A DNA stretch of 32,711 nt from Bacteroidota bacterium (GTDB lineage: Bacteria > Bacteroidota > Bacteroidia > Sphingobacteriales > Sphingobacteriaceae), in the NCBI GenBank assembly GCA_018266935.1, contig JAFDZL010000461.1:1-32711 (forward strand), read 5' to 3'. Below, piece after piece: positions 22,566-30,736 of the stretch. A program made the translations under genes and the position numbers. The notes under the pieces are model-generated. The model saw nothing but the letters and a program-made list of their open reading frames with translations. It was not told the DNA's origin and did not search any database. The first letter of the stretch is position 1. Each line of letters begins with the position of its first letter.

Positions 22566-25172
22566 TTGGCCAAAGACACCAAAGAAACGCCCTTAATGCA
22601 GCAATACAACCAGGTAAAGGCGAAGTACCCGGGCGCGCTGCTGCTGTTCCGCGTGGGCGATTTTTACGAGACGTTTGGCGAGGACGCGGTGAAGGCTTCC
22701 GGTATTCTGGGTATAGTGTTAACCAAACGCGCTAACGGCGCGGCCACGCACGTCGAACTGGCCGGGTTTCCTCATCATTCGCTGGAAACTTACCTGCCCA
22801 AGCTGGTGCGCGCAGGGCAGCGGGTTGCGATTTGCGACCAGTTGGAGGACCCGAAGGCTACCAAAACTATCGTCCGCCGCGGGGTAACTGAACTGGTGAC
22901 ACCCGGCGTAGCGGTGAATGATAATATCCTGCAGCAAAAAAGTAATAACTACCTCGCCTCGCTGTATTTTGAGAAAAATAGCATGGGCGTAGCTTTTGTC
23001 GATATTTCAACCGGTGAATTTTTAACCGCGCAGGGCAGTGCCGAACATATTGATAAACTTTTGCAGGGTTTCAGCCCCAGCGAAGTGATCTACCCCAAAA
23101 GCCGGCACAGCGAATATATTGGGGCTTTCGGCGACCGTTATTATACCTATAAAATTGATGAATGGCCCTATAGCGGCGACTACGCGCAAGAAACGCTGCT
23201 GAAGCACTTCGAAGTAAAATCACTCAAAGGTTTTGGCATCGACAAACTGAACCTGGGCATCGTGGCCGCGGGCGTTGCCTTGCATTACCTGAACGAGACC
23301 GAACACCGTAACCTTCAGCATATTTCGTCCATCAGCCGGATCGAGGAGAGCCGCTACCTTTGGCTCGACCGTTACAGCGTGCGAAACCTTGAACTGATCG
23401 GCTCGGCTAACGAAAACGCGGTAACGCTGGTCGATGTGCTCGACCAGACCTGTTCGCCCATGGGCGCGCGCCTGCTGCGCCGCTGGATCGTGATGCCGCT
23501 GAAGGAGTTGAAGCCAATCAACGACCGCCTGGGCGTGGTGGAATATTTGGTCGCTAATGAAGAGATACGCGAGGAACTGAAACAGCACATCCGCCACATC
23601 GGCGACCTGGAGCGCCTGATCTCCAAGATCGGCCTGCAGCGCGCCAACCCGCGCGAAGTGGTTCAGCTCAAGAGAGCGCTGAAAGCCATCGAGGCCGTCA
23701 AAGCTATGTGCCTGCAATCGGAAAGTGATCCGCTGAAAGCTATCGGCGAGCAATTAAACCCCTGCACAAGCATCAGCGATAAGATAGAAAAGGAGCTGAA
23801 CCCCGAACCGCCCATCATGCTGGTAAAAGGTTCAGTGATCAGTTCTGGCGTCAGCGAGGAGTTGGACCGCCTGCGCAAGATCGCCTTTGGCGGGAAAGGT
23901 TACCTGCTGGAGATACAAAAGCGCGAGGCGGAGCAAACGGGCATACCATCGCTTAAAGTGGCCTTCAATAATGTGTTCGGCTATTATTTGGAAGTAACTC
24001 ATGCACATCGGGATAAAGTGCCGTCCGACTGGATACGCAAACAAACGCTCGTAAATGCCGAGCGTTATATCACGCCCGAGCTGAAAGAATACGAAGAACA
24101 AATACTCGGCGCCGAAGAAAAGATACTGGCGCTGGAAACACAGTTGTATAACGACCTGCTATATTCACTTGCCGAATACATTAAGCCGATACAGCTTAAT
24201 GCCCAACTGGTCGCTCGCCTCGACGTGCTGCTCAACTTCGCTACGATAGCTATCAAGAACTATTACGTTAAGCCCGAACTGAATGAAGGCCGCATCATCG
24301 ATATCAAGGGCGGCCGCCACCCGGTGATCGAAAAAAACCTGCCGCCGGGCGAAGAATATATCACCAACGATGTTTACTTAGACAGCGAATCGCAGCAGAT
24401 CATCATTATCACCGGTCCGAACATGGCGGGGAAGTCGGCGCTGTTGAGGCAAACAGGCCTTATCGTGCTAATGGCGCAGATGGGGTGTTTTGTTCCGGCC
24501 AAATCGGTGTCTATCGGCCTGGTCGATAAGATTTTCACCAGGGTAGGGGCCTCGGACAACTTGTCCTTAGGCGAATCGACCTTCATGGTCGAAATGAACG
24601 AGACAGCCAGCATCCTGAATAACCTGTCCGACCGCAGCCTGATCCTGTTAGACGAGATAGGCCGGGGTACATCCACCTACGACGGCATTTCCATCGCCTG
24701 GGCCATTGCCGAGTTCCTGCATAACCAACCCAACGCACATGCCAAAACCTTGTTCGCTACGCATTACCACGAATTGAACGAGTTAAGCAACTCTCACTCG
24801 CGCATCAAAAACTTTAACGTATCGGTAAAGGAGGTGGGCCACCAGGTCATCTTCCTGCGCAAACTGGTGCCCGGCGGCAGCGAGCATAGTTTCGGTATTC
24901 ATGTAGCTAAAATGGCCGGTATGCCGCACAAGGTGGTGTCGCGCGCCACCGAAATTCTGAAAAAACTGGAAGCCGAGCGCACCGGCGGCGAACATATCAA
25001 AGAAAGCATACGCAAAGTACAAAAGCAGGCCGTGCAGATGCAGATGTTCAGCATCGACGACCCGGTGCTGGTAAAAATACGCGATACGTTGAACAACCTC
25101 GATGTAAATACCCTGACACCGGTTGAGGCATTGATGAAGCTCGATGAAATACAGCGGGTAATCAAAGGGTAG
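22566..25172 (+). CDS. mutS: DNA mismatch repair protein MutS
   Basis: MutS recognises mismatches and small loops and, with ATP, recruits MutL. The 868 residues carry the mismatch-reading F-x-E motif in DFYETF (Phe33, Glu35), the connector, lever and clamp domains, Walker A GPNMAGKS (617-624), Walker [14 protein letters not shown] (with Asp696 and Glu697) and the FATHYHEL block after it. I place the start at the TTG at 22566, because reading [15 protein letters not shown] from there reproduces the family N-terminus and gives the usual length. The frame stays open upstream only by crossing repeat tracts. The next in-frame ATG (Met11) would remove ten conserved residues. No mutL is nearby. Confidence 0.97.
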   Translation: MAKDTKETPLMQQYNQVKAKYPGALLLFRVGDFYETFGEDAVKASGILGIVLTKRANGAATHVELAGFPHHSLETYLPKLVRAGQRVAICDQLEDPKATKTIVRRGVTELVTPGVAVNDNILQQKSNNYLASLYFEKNSMGVAFVDISTGEFLTAQGSAEHIDKLLQGFSPSEVIYPKSRHSEYIGAFGDRYYTYKIDEWPYSGDYAQETLLKHFEVKSLKGFGIDKLNLGIVAAGVALHYLNETEHRNLQHISSISRIEESRYLWLDRYSVRNLELIGSANENAVTLVDVLDQTCSPMGARLLRRWIVMPLKELKPINDRLGVVEYLVANEEIREELKQHIRHIGDLERLISKIGLQRANPREVVQLKRALKAIEAVKAMCLQSESDPLKAIGEQLNPCTSISDKIEKELNPEPPIMLVKGSVISSGVSEELDRLRKIAFGGKGYLLEIQKREAEQTGIPSLKVAFNNVFGYYLEVTHAHRDKVPSDWIRKQTLVNAERYITPELKEYEEQILGAEEKILALETQLYNDLLYSLAEYIKPIQLNAQLVARLDVLLNFATIAIKNYYVKPELNEGRIIDIKGGRHPVIEKNLPPGEEYITNDVYLDSESQQIIIITGPNMAGKSALLRQTGLIVLMAQMGCFVPAKSVSIGLVDKIFTRVGASDNLSLGESTFMVEMNETASILNNLSDRSLILLDEIGRGTSTYDGISIAWAIAEFLHNQPNAHAKTLFATHYHELNELSNSHSRIKNFNVSVKEVGHQVIFLRKLVPGGSEHSFGIHVAKMAGMPHKVVSRATEILKKLEAERTGGEHIKESIRKVQKQAVQMQMFSIDDPVLVKIRDTLNNLDVNTLTPVEALMKLDEIQRVIKG

Positions 25173-25179
25173 GGAAATT

Positions 25180-25270
25180 TCGAATTTCGTCCCGATAGCT
25201 ATCGGGATCAATTTCGAATTTGGATTTTGCCTCCACTTATAAATTCGAAATTGTAAATCCGAAATTCGAC
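25180..25270. repeat. Palindromic intergenic repeat after mutS
   Basis: The core is TCCCGATAGCTATCGGGA (25190-25207), a perfect 18-bp palindrome that I recognise as widespread in Bacteroidota genomes. It is surrounded by several copies, in both orientations, of AATTTCGAATTT-like words (to about 25268). The layout recalls the element at 1540-1685: a GC-rich CCCGA palindrome beside an AT-rich tract of repeated words. Confidence 0.65.
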
Positions 25271-25326
25271 ATCCCCCAATGTTGGTATGTTCAAAATCAG
25301 CCGTAACCTAAACAGCATTGTTCCCG

Positions 25327-25334
25327 TATTTTTA
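25327..25334 (+). promoter_or_regulatory. Candidate -7 element for first NlpC/P60 gene
   Basis: TATTTTTA (seven of eight matches to TAnnTTTG) is followed by GGTT and the ATG. The 4-nt spacing is identical to that before the second NlpC/P60 gene. Confidence 0.4.
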
Positions 25335-25338
25335 GGTT

Positions 25339-25899
25339 ATGGTAAAGCGTTACTCCGTAATCTTATTGCTTTTTGCTGCTGCTATTCTTTCTTCCTGCCA
25401 TTCCAAACGCGCGGTGATGAAAGGACAGCCGGGTGAGGTTGTAGCGCCGCAGCCATCCATCGCCGAAAAATATGCGCAGATAATGGGGGTAAGCGCTTCG
25501 CAGATACAAAATGGCCGCCTGTATGCCTTTATCGACCAGTGGTGGGGCACGCCTTATAAATTCGGCGGCCAAGACCATAATGGCATCGATTGTTCGGGCC
25601 TGTCGCAACTGCTCGAACAAGAAGTTTATGGGATCACTCTGCCCCGCACGACGAGCCAGCAAGTGCTGGTGATCAAACGGAAGTACGAAGATGACCTGCA
25701 GGAAGGCGACCTGGTATTTTTCGACTACGGCGGCCGGCAATTCGGGCACGTAGGCATATATCTTCAAAATGGATACTACGTCCATGCCAGCACAAGCAAA
25801 GGCGTAATGATCGCCAAACTGCACGATCCATACATGTACAAATATTTCTCGCGCTGCGGGTCGGTCGTGACTGTGCAGGACAGTACAGCGGGCAAGTGA
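25339..25899 (+). CDS. NlpC/P60 family lipoprotein (peptidoglycan hydrolase)
   Basis: This 186-residue lipoprotein (signal ending at Cys20, ILSSC) has a C-terminal NlpC/P60 domain. These are cysteine peptidases that cut peptide stems of peptidoglycan, usually the D-Glu to diaminopimelate bond. Catalytic Cys85 is in GIDCSGL, His137 in FGHVGIYL and His149 in YVHAS. GTPYKFGG (70-77) and LQEGDLVFF (120-128) are the usual family blocks. The domain is probably on the periplasmic side of the outer membrane. A paralogue follows about 95 bases later, and the two share sequence over the whole domain. Confidence 0.94.
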   Translation: MVKRYSVILLLFAAAILSSCHSKRAVMKGQPGEVVAPQPSIAEKYAQIMGVSASQIQNGRLYAFIDQWWGTPYKFGGQDHNGIDCSGLSQLLEQEVYGITLPRTTSQQVLVIKRKYEDDLQEGDLVFFDYGGRQFGHVGIYLQNGYYVHASTSKGVMIAKLHDPYMYKYFSRCGSVVTVQDSTAGK

Positions 25900-25936
25900 T
25901 TTGACCAAGTTATAATGTTGATATTTGAACCGGTTG

Positions 25937-25972
25937 CAACTTTCCAACTTTCCAACCTTCCAACTTTCCAAC
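25937..25972. repeat. 8-bp tandem tract (CAACTTTC type)
   Basis: The units are CAACTTTC, CAACTTTC, CAACCTTC, CAACTTTC and then a CAACAACAAC tail. It fills most of the gap between the two NlpC/P60 genes and ends 10 bases before the promoter element of the second. Similar CAAC-rich words occur upstream of mutS (about 22487-22515). Confidence 0.85.
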
Positions 25973-25981
25973 AACAACACG

Positions 25982-25989
25982 TATATTTA
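25982..25989 (+). promoter_or_regulatory. Candidate -7 element for second NlpC/P60 gene
   Basis: TATATTTA (seven of eight matches to TAnnTTTG), then GCGT, then the ATG. The upstream -33 region falls in the CAACTTTC tract, so the tract could influence promoter strength. Confidence 0.4.
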
Positions 25990-25993
25990 GCGT

Positions 25994-26536
25994 ATGAAAC
26001 TGATCCGTTCGGCATTGGCCATGGTATTCTTACTGTCGGCTTTTTCAAGCCTCGCCCAAACCAAACTGCTGCAAAACAGGGAAGGGGTTCCGCTCACCAA
26101 CGACAGTTATATAGCCGACAAATACGCTAAACTATTGGCTGTTCCGGTCGATAGCATTACCAACCACAAGCTTTATGCACTGATCGAATGGTTTTCGTCA
26201 ACACCTTATAAATTCGGCGGAAGCGATGTCAAAGGGGTCGATTGTTCGGGCCTCACTTATGTTATCGAAAAAGAGGTTTACAGCGTTATCATACCACGCT
26301 CTACTTTGCAGCAGGCCAATTTTGTCAGCGCCAAAAACGTCTCCGACCTGCAGGAAGGCGATCTTATTTTCCTGAAGCTTGGCGGCACCAGCGTTAATCA
26401 CGTGGGTGTTTATTTGCAGAATGGCTATTTTGTGCATGCTACCTCAAACATGGGCCTGGTACTCGACAACCTGACGGATCCTTTAATCCAGGAGCATTTT
26501 ATGTCCTGCGGGTCAGTGCCCGGTGCGATAAAATAA
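25994..26536 (+). CDS. Secreted NlpC/P60 family hydrolase
   Basis: This 180-residue paralogue of the preceding protein has an ordinary cleavable signal peptide (MKLIRSALAMVFLLSAFSSLAQ) instead of a lipobox, so it should be soluble in the periplasm or secreted. The catalytic residues are intact: Cys84 in GVDCSGL, His136 in NHVGVYL and His148 in FVHAT, with STPYKFGG and LQEGDLIFL blocks as in the first copy. It likely cleaves peptidoglycan peptides, with a different location from its partner. It has its own promoter-like element after the repeat tract. Confidence 0.94.
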   Translation: MKLIRSALAMVFLLSAFSSLAQTKLLQNREGVPLTNDSYIADKYAKLLAVPVDSITNHKLYALIEWFSSTPYKFGGSDVKGVDCSGLTYVIEKEVYSVIIPRSTLQQANFVSAKNVSDLQEGDLIFLKLGGTSVNHVGVYLQNGYFVHATSNMGLVLDNLTDPLIQEHFMSCGSVPGAIK

Positions 26537-26561
26537 TTGTATTTACAAAATCCCTTTTCCG

Positions 26562-26569
26562 TATTTTTG
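26562..26569 (+). promoter_or_regulatory. Candidate promoter for small membrane peptide gene
   Basis: TATTTTTG (26562-26569) is an exact TAnnTTTG match, 7 nt before the ATG at 26577. An ATTG lies 22 bases upstream at 26536-26539, just at the end of the NlpC/P60 gene. It supports the small ORF being expressed. Confidence 0.5.
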
Positions 26570-26576
26570 CAGTATC

Positions 26577-26699
26577 ATGCAGGAAGAAAAAGAGGGTTAC
26601 GGTTTCTGGACCAAATACAAGCGTTTCGCAACAACGGAAATATTGCTCTATATCATCATGGTGGTGGGCATTATCCTCGGCATCATCATTTTCGGCTGA
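26577..26699 (+). CDS. Small single-pass membrane protein (40 aa)
   Basis: This short ORF has an acidic, charged start (MQEEKEGYGFWTKYKRFATT, residues 1-20) followed by one hydrophobic helix (about 21-40, EILLYIIMVVGIILGIIIFG), which then ends. The layout of a soluble aromatic/basic head followed by one helix is that of a small regulatory or subunit-like membrane protein. It has a perfect -7 element just upstream. Its TGA is immediately followed by the reverse-strand stop of the next gene. I cannot name a family. Low-complexity chance ORFs rarely give such a clean head-plus-helix pattern. Confidence 0.6.
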   Translation: MQEEKEGYGFWTKYKRFATTEILLYIIMVVGIILGIIIFG

Positions 26700-28613
26700 T
26701 CAATTTTTAGCCAGCACCACGTTGTAATTGTCGGCATCGGCCACGGCCTGGTAGAAATCCACTACGTCCTGGTACATATCCTTGCTATAGGTGCCATCTT
26801 TTACCTGTAGTTTTCGCGTATAGATCAGCTTATCTCCATTGACGCTCATGGTCGCCGTAAAACTGCCGAAAGGTTTCTCGATACTGATATTCAGCGGGTC
26901 CGAGTCTAATTGGTAGCCTTTGGGCAGGGCATAGCTGATTTCGTCTTCCTCTGTCCAGCCACGGTTAATGTAAACCGGGTTTTGCCGGTTGCGGACCAGT
27001 TTCGGTATCCCATATTCCGTATATCTATCGACCGGGTTCAGCAAAAAATATAGCTTCCCATTATTTGAGGCTCCATAGTCCCTTGCGGATAGCTTTAAGG
27101 TCTCGAAAGTAACGGGTAAGATGCTTTTGTCTTGTTTGTATTCCAGGACCTTGATATCCATATTGTTAATAGGATAGTACTTTTTGATATCTTTCACCCT
27201 GTCGGGCTGACTTTCGCCGATGATCCGCCTGCGGTCGTCATAGTCGATACCCCTGAATTCTGTTTCTATATCACCGCTTATTGCCCCCGCATCGTTGAGA
27301 ACAAAATCAGCTTTTCTTTTTTCAAGGTTATCGGCTGCTGAATATCTGGGAGTACGGAGCAGTTTGCCGCCTTCGGGAGTACAAGCCAGCACTACACGGT
27401 CGTCTGTAAATGCGCCCAGGTAACCGAATGGAATGGTTTGGCTGGTACAGTCGGACCATAATGTGTCGGTCTTGAACGGGACACACAAAATGATATGATT
27501 ACCCTGGTTCAGGCTGGCGAAATCGCTTACGAAGCTAACTTTGTAGTCCTCTCCGGCTTCAACCATACAGTAGTATGAGTCGATCCCGACCGCTTTCAAC
27601 AGCGCTTTGGTATAATTCACCAGCGCCTTGCAATCGCCGTACCCATCATTGTCAACCTCCGACGCAGGGAAAGGCCTGAAACCGCCAATACCCACCTGTA
27701 CGCTGATGTAATGGGTTTTTTGCTGCATGTATTCAAATATCTTCTTCGCTTTCTGCTTTGGATCGGTAATGCCTGCTGTTAATTCTTTTACGTGTTCAAC
27801 AGTCGCCGGCGGCAGGTCCTCCCGGTCGGCCAGGAAGTGATCGTTTATCCATTTGCCCAATTGCTGCCAGTTGGTGAATGATCCGCTGAAGTTCTGATCC
27901 TCAAATTTTTCCGGGGCCAGCATCAGCCTTGCGGCCAGGCTGTTCCATTCAGGGCTGAAAGGTTCGTCGCGGCGCGCTTTCAGATGGTTTATTGTCCAGG
28001 TGCAGGTTTTCTTGCCATCCTTATTAGTACCTGTTTCAGCCTTCGACGGCAGATTGATCTCTTTGTATCTCAGGTTAAAACCCGGATCGCAAATGAATTG
28101 GTAAGAGCTTTTTTCCACTGCGACGCCGCTTCGCGGGTTGGGCATCCAATCGTGGAAATAAAACGATTGCCTGGTCTTTACTTCGTATTCGAACTCGATA
28201 GTATAAGGATATTGGGTTACAGCGCGGGTATAATGCTTCACCCGGTCATCGACGAACAACGAGAACCCGTCGGTAGCGGCGAGATCCTCAAAATCACCCG
28301 GGGATATCTTTTGCGTTGCTTTACCGAATTCATCATAAATGGCCCCCTTTAATGATCTTACCGAGGTGGTTTTGTCATAAAATACCGCCAGATTTGCTTC
28401 GGCATCGCCGTTTTTATTCAGAATGGTCACTGCCCGCTTCACATGGTAAATCACATTGTCGGGACTCTTTACCTCGGTGGTGATTTCTTCACTGCGCACT
28501 ACAGCGCCGGCGTATGGCAGCAGGTCCCTGGGTATCAGGCTCGCGTCATAACTGTTTTGCGCCATGGCAGCCCCGCCCGCCAGCAGCAGGCAAAAAAATA
28601 ACAGTATCCTCAT
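26700..28613 (-). CDS. DUF3857 and transglutaminase-like protein, catalytically intact
   Basis: This 637-residue exported protein has signal peptide MRILLFFCLLLAGGAAMAQ, an N-terminal DUF3857 domain (about 35-200) and a transglutaminase-like domain with all three catalytic residues: Cys328 in GYGDCKAL, His373 in GNHIILCV and Asp388 in LWSDCTS. A C-terminal beta domain follows. Such proteins are common in Bacteroidota and act in the periplasm; the substrate is not known and could be a peptide bond or an amide cross-link. Its ATG overlaps the stop codon of the upstream paralogue by four bases (ATGA), so the two proteins are translationally coupled and probably made in equal amounts. Confidence 0.92.
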   Translation of the reverse strand: MRILLFFCLLLAGGAAMAQNSYDASLIPRDLLPYAGAVVRSEEITTEVKSPDNVIYHVKRAVTILNKNGDAEANLAVFYDKTTSVRSLKGAIYDEFGKATQKISPGDFEDLAATDGFSLFVDDRVKHYTRAVTQYPYTIEFEYEVKTRQSFYFHDWMPNPRSGVAVEKSSYQFICDPGFNLRYKEINLPSKAETGTNKDGKKTCTWTINHLKARRDEPFSPEWNSLAARLMLAPEKFEDQNFSGSFTNWQQLGKWINDHFLADREDLPPATVEHVKELTAGITDPKQKAKKIFEYMQQKTHYISVQVGIGGFRPFPASEVDNDGYGDCKALVNYTKALLKAVGIDSYYCMVEAGEDYKVSFVSDFASLNQGNHIILCVPFKTDTLWSDCTSQTIPFGYLGAFTDDRVVLACTPEGGKLLRTPRYSAADNLEKRKADFVLNDAGAISGDIETEFRGIDYDDRRRIIGESQPDRVKDIKKYYPINNMDIKVLEYKQDKSILPVTFETLKLSARDYGASNNGKLYFLLNPVDRYTEYGIPKLVRNRQNPVYINRGWTEEDEISYALPKGYQLDSDPLNISIEKPFGSFTATMSVNGDKLIYTRKLQVKDGTYSKDMYQDVVDFYQAVADADNYNVVLAKN

Positions 28614-30628
28614 CCTTTCTTCTTAAACACCATTTCGTTCTTCTCGGCCAGTATTATTTTGTTATAGAGTTCCTTCAGGTAAGGGTATTCTTCGGCCGAA
28701 TAGACCGATTTGTTGAACTGTGTAACGTAAGAGAATGTGAAGGTATTGCCTTCGCTTTGGTAGTCGGTCAGGAACCGGCCGCCCTGGTTGGGTAATCCGA
28801 AAGAAACATTTTGTGGCGGATTCTCGATAGTGTATTGATCCGGAACATGGATGGTGATGATGTAACGCTCATCGGATGGCATACCCCAGTCCACCGGGTA
28901 ATCGCGCTCAGAAAGCTTGAACGGATTGGTCTTCACCTGGTCCATCAGCACCGGGTTGAACGCAAGCTTATCGTGGTTCATATTGTTATATAAGCTCACT
29001 TCCACGTCGTAGCTTTCTTCAAGCGGCATGTCGAGGCTGTCTAGGTTTTGGATATCTGATTTTAGTATCTTAACCTTGCCGAGCGCTTGCTCCACGTGTT
29101 CGACATATTCGTCGGTGGAATTGAATTTTTTGATCTCCTTGCGTTTTAAATAAGCGTCGTAGCCCACCGAAAACCGTTTAATGGTTCCCTTTAGCTTGCC
29201 GTCCGTCTGCAGCAGCGTCAGGTCGAAGTTGTAAGTGGTGGTTTGACGCTGCGCGGTATTCAGATCGACCCAATCCGAAGGTTTATCCAGGCTGAATGCC
29301 CGGCCCTGGTCGTTCAGGCAGCGCATGGGCAGCATCCCGAACGGCAGCATAGGGTCAGTGGCGTCAAGCAGGTAGCTTTTATCGCCGATATCAGCCTTGG
29401 CGACTACATAGTTAAAGTCATCCAGGTTCGGATATAGCCTGGTTATGTTGCCGTGCGCTCTTGTAGATAACAAAACGGCCTCTGCGCGTATTCCGCCTGC
29501 ATTTAGTGCCGAAACCAATGCCAGGTTGATATCACCGGAGTTGCCTGTATGTTTATCAAGCGCCTGTTTTATGCCATCCTCGCTAAGTGCGTTATTCTGC
29601 TCATCCCATTTGATATTATGATTGATATAGTAATATATTGCTTTGGCCTTCGCAAGTTCATCGGTCTTGCCGGCTATGACCGGTGTTACACGGTCCTTTA
29701 ACAAACTCGTACGTTTCAATTGTGAGCCAAAGCCGTAGTCGTCCTTTAATAATTTATCAATATCTTTCCATTCCCTGGTGAGCTTTATTTTAGCTCCGGT
29801 ATTCAGATCGGTTCGTTCCGCAAGCTGAAACGAGATGGCGGATAAATAATTTTTCTTTGAGGTCATAAAATCCTCTTCTATGAACGCGGGGATATTGTCC
29901 ATACCATAAACGATATCCGAGCAATCAGCCGAAATACCGGTGGCGCCCATTGAGCTTGCGCCATAGGTCATGCAGGCTCTCTCAACATTGGACGTATTCC
30001 TGGTTAATTTCAGGTAGCCTTTCAGCATAGCATTATAAAACCAGAAACCAGGGATATGGACTTCATAGGTCGAAGTGACCTTCGGAATGTCATCCTGGAA
30101 GTCCCAGGAATGAAAATCGAATAGGTAGGGTGATACCAGATTATAGCTTACTTCGATAACACAACCTTTCCGCAGTCCGGGCAAGGCAAATTTTACAGTA
30201 CTCCAGTGTTTGCTATTCCTGGTGATGAAAATATTTTTTTTGTCGAGCTCTTCCTTTTGCACGTTGCCGTTATCGTCTTTAAAATACGTTGTGCCCTTCA
30301 CGTCCTGAACCTCTTCGTAATGATCATTATCACCGCTCGAGTATGTGGGGATTTCAAAGGTTCCCTGGCGCTCAAACTCTTTATTGTCGAAGAATTTGAT
30401 CCTGGCGTGATACCGAAAGGTCAGCTTTACATTGTAATCGTTATCAAAATTAATATGTGTGGTGCCATACTCATTCAAAAACACGGCATGCGCTGAAGTA
30501 TCCTTATCATACTTCTTCATGTCAAGCTCCTGGCTGCTTACGTCGCCATACGTAAAATCCTGTGCAAAAGCGCTAACCGACAACAAAGTGCCTATCAGGA
30601 GGGGTAATATCCTTTTCATATTCGTCAT
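28610..30628 (-). CDS. DUF3857/transglutaminase-like protein, catalytic residues lost
   Basis: This 672-residue exported paralogue has a signal peptide ending in SVSAFAQ, a DUF3857 region and a transglutaminase-like fold ending in LLDATDPMLPFGM. Aligned by eye with its partner, the catalytic Cys is replaced by Ser (Ser364 in TGNSGDINL) and the His by Tyr (Tyr407 in FNYVVAK), while the Asp (Asp422) is kept. It is therefore unlikely to be an active cysteine enzyme and may be a binding or regulatory partner. The frame extends to a TTG at 30646. I chose the ATG at 30628, but the ATG at 30619 gives an equally good signal peptide. It leads the two-gene transcript. Confidence 0.88.
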   Translation of the reverse strand: MTNMKRILPLLIGTLLSVSAFAQDFTYGDVSSQELDMKKYDKDTSAHAVFLNEYGTTHINFDNDYNVKLTFRYHARIKFFDNKEFERQGTFEIPTYSSGDNDHYEEVQDVKGTTYFKDDNGNVQKEELDKKNIFITRNSKHWSTVKFALPGLRKGCVIEVSYNLVSPYLFDFHSWDFQDDIPKVTSTYEVHIPGFWFYNAMLKGYLKLTRNTSNVERACMTYGASSMGATGISADCSDIVYGMDNIPAFIEEDFMTSKKNYLSAISFQLAERTDLNTGAKIKLTREWKDIDKLLKDDYGFGSQLKRTSLLKDRVTPVIAGKTDELAKAKAIYYYINHNIKWDEQNNALSEDGIKQALDKHTGNSGDINLALVSALNAGGIRAEAVLLSTRAHGNITRLYPNLDDFNYVVAKADIGDKSYLLDATDPMLPFGMLPMRCLNDQGRAFSLDKPSDWVDLNTAQRQTTTYNFDLTLLQTDGKLKGTIKRFSVGYDAYLKRKEIKKFNSTDEYVEHVEQALGKVKILKSDIQNLDSLDMPLEESYDVEVSLYNNMNHDKLAFNPVLMDQVKTNPFKLSERDYPVDWGMPSDERYIITIHVPDQYTIENPPQNVSFGLPNQGGRFLTDYQSEGNTFTFSYVTQFNKSVYSAEEYPYLKELYNKIILAEKNEMVFKKKG

Positions 30629-30736
30629 AAAATTCAGGTCGTTCAAATTAAAAAATTAAATCAGGATATTAAAAACTTAAAAAATTTAATCCGCTGAAAA
30701 CTTTTTAAGACCTTTGCTGGCTCTACTGCATATTAA

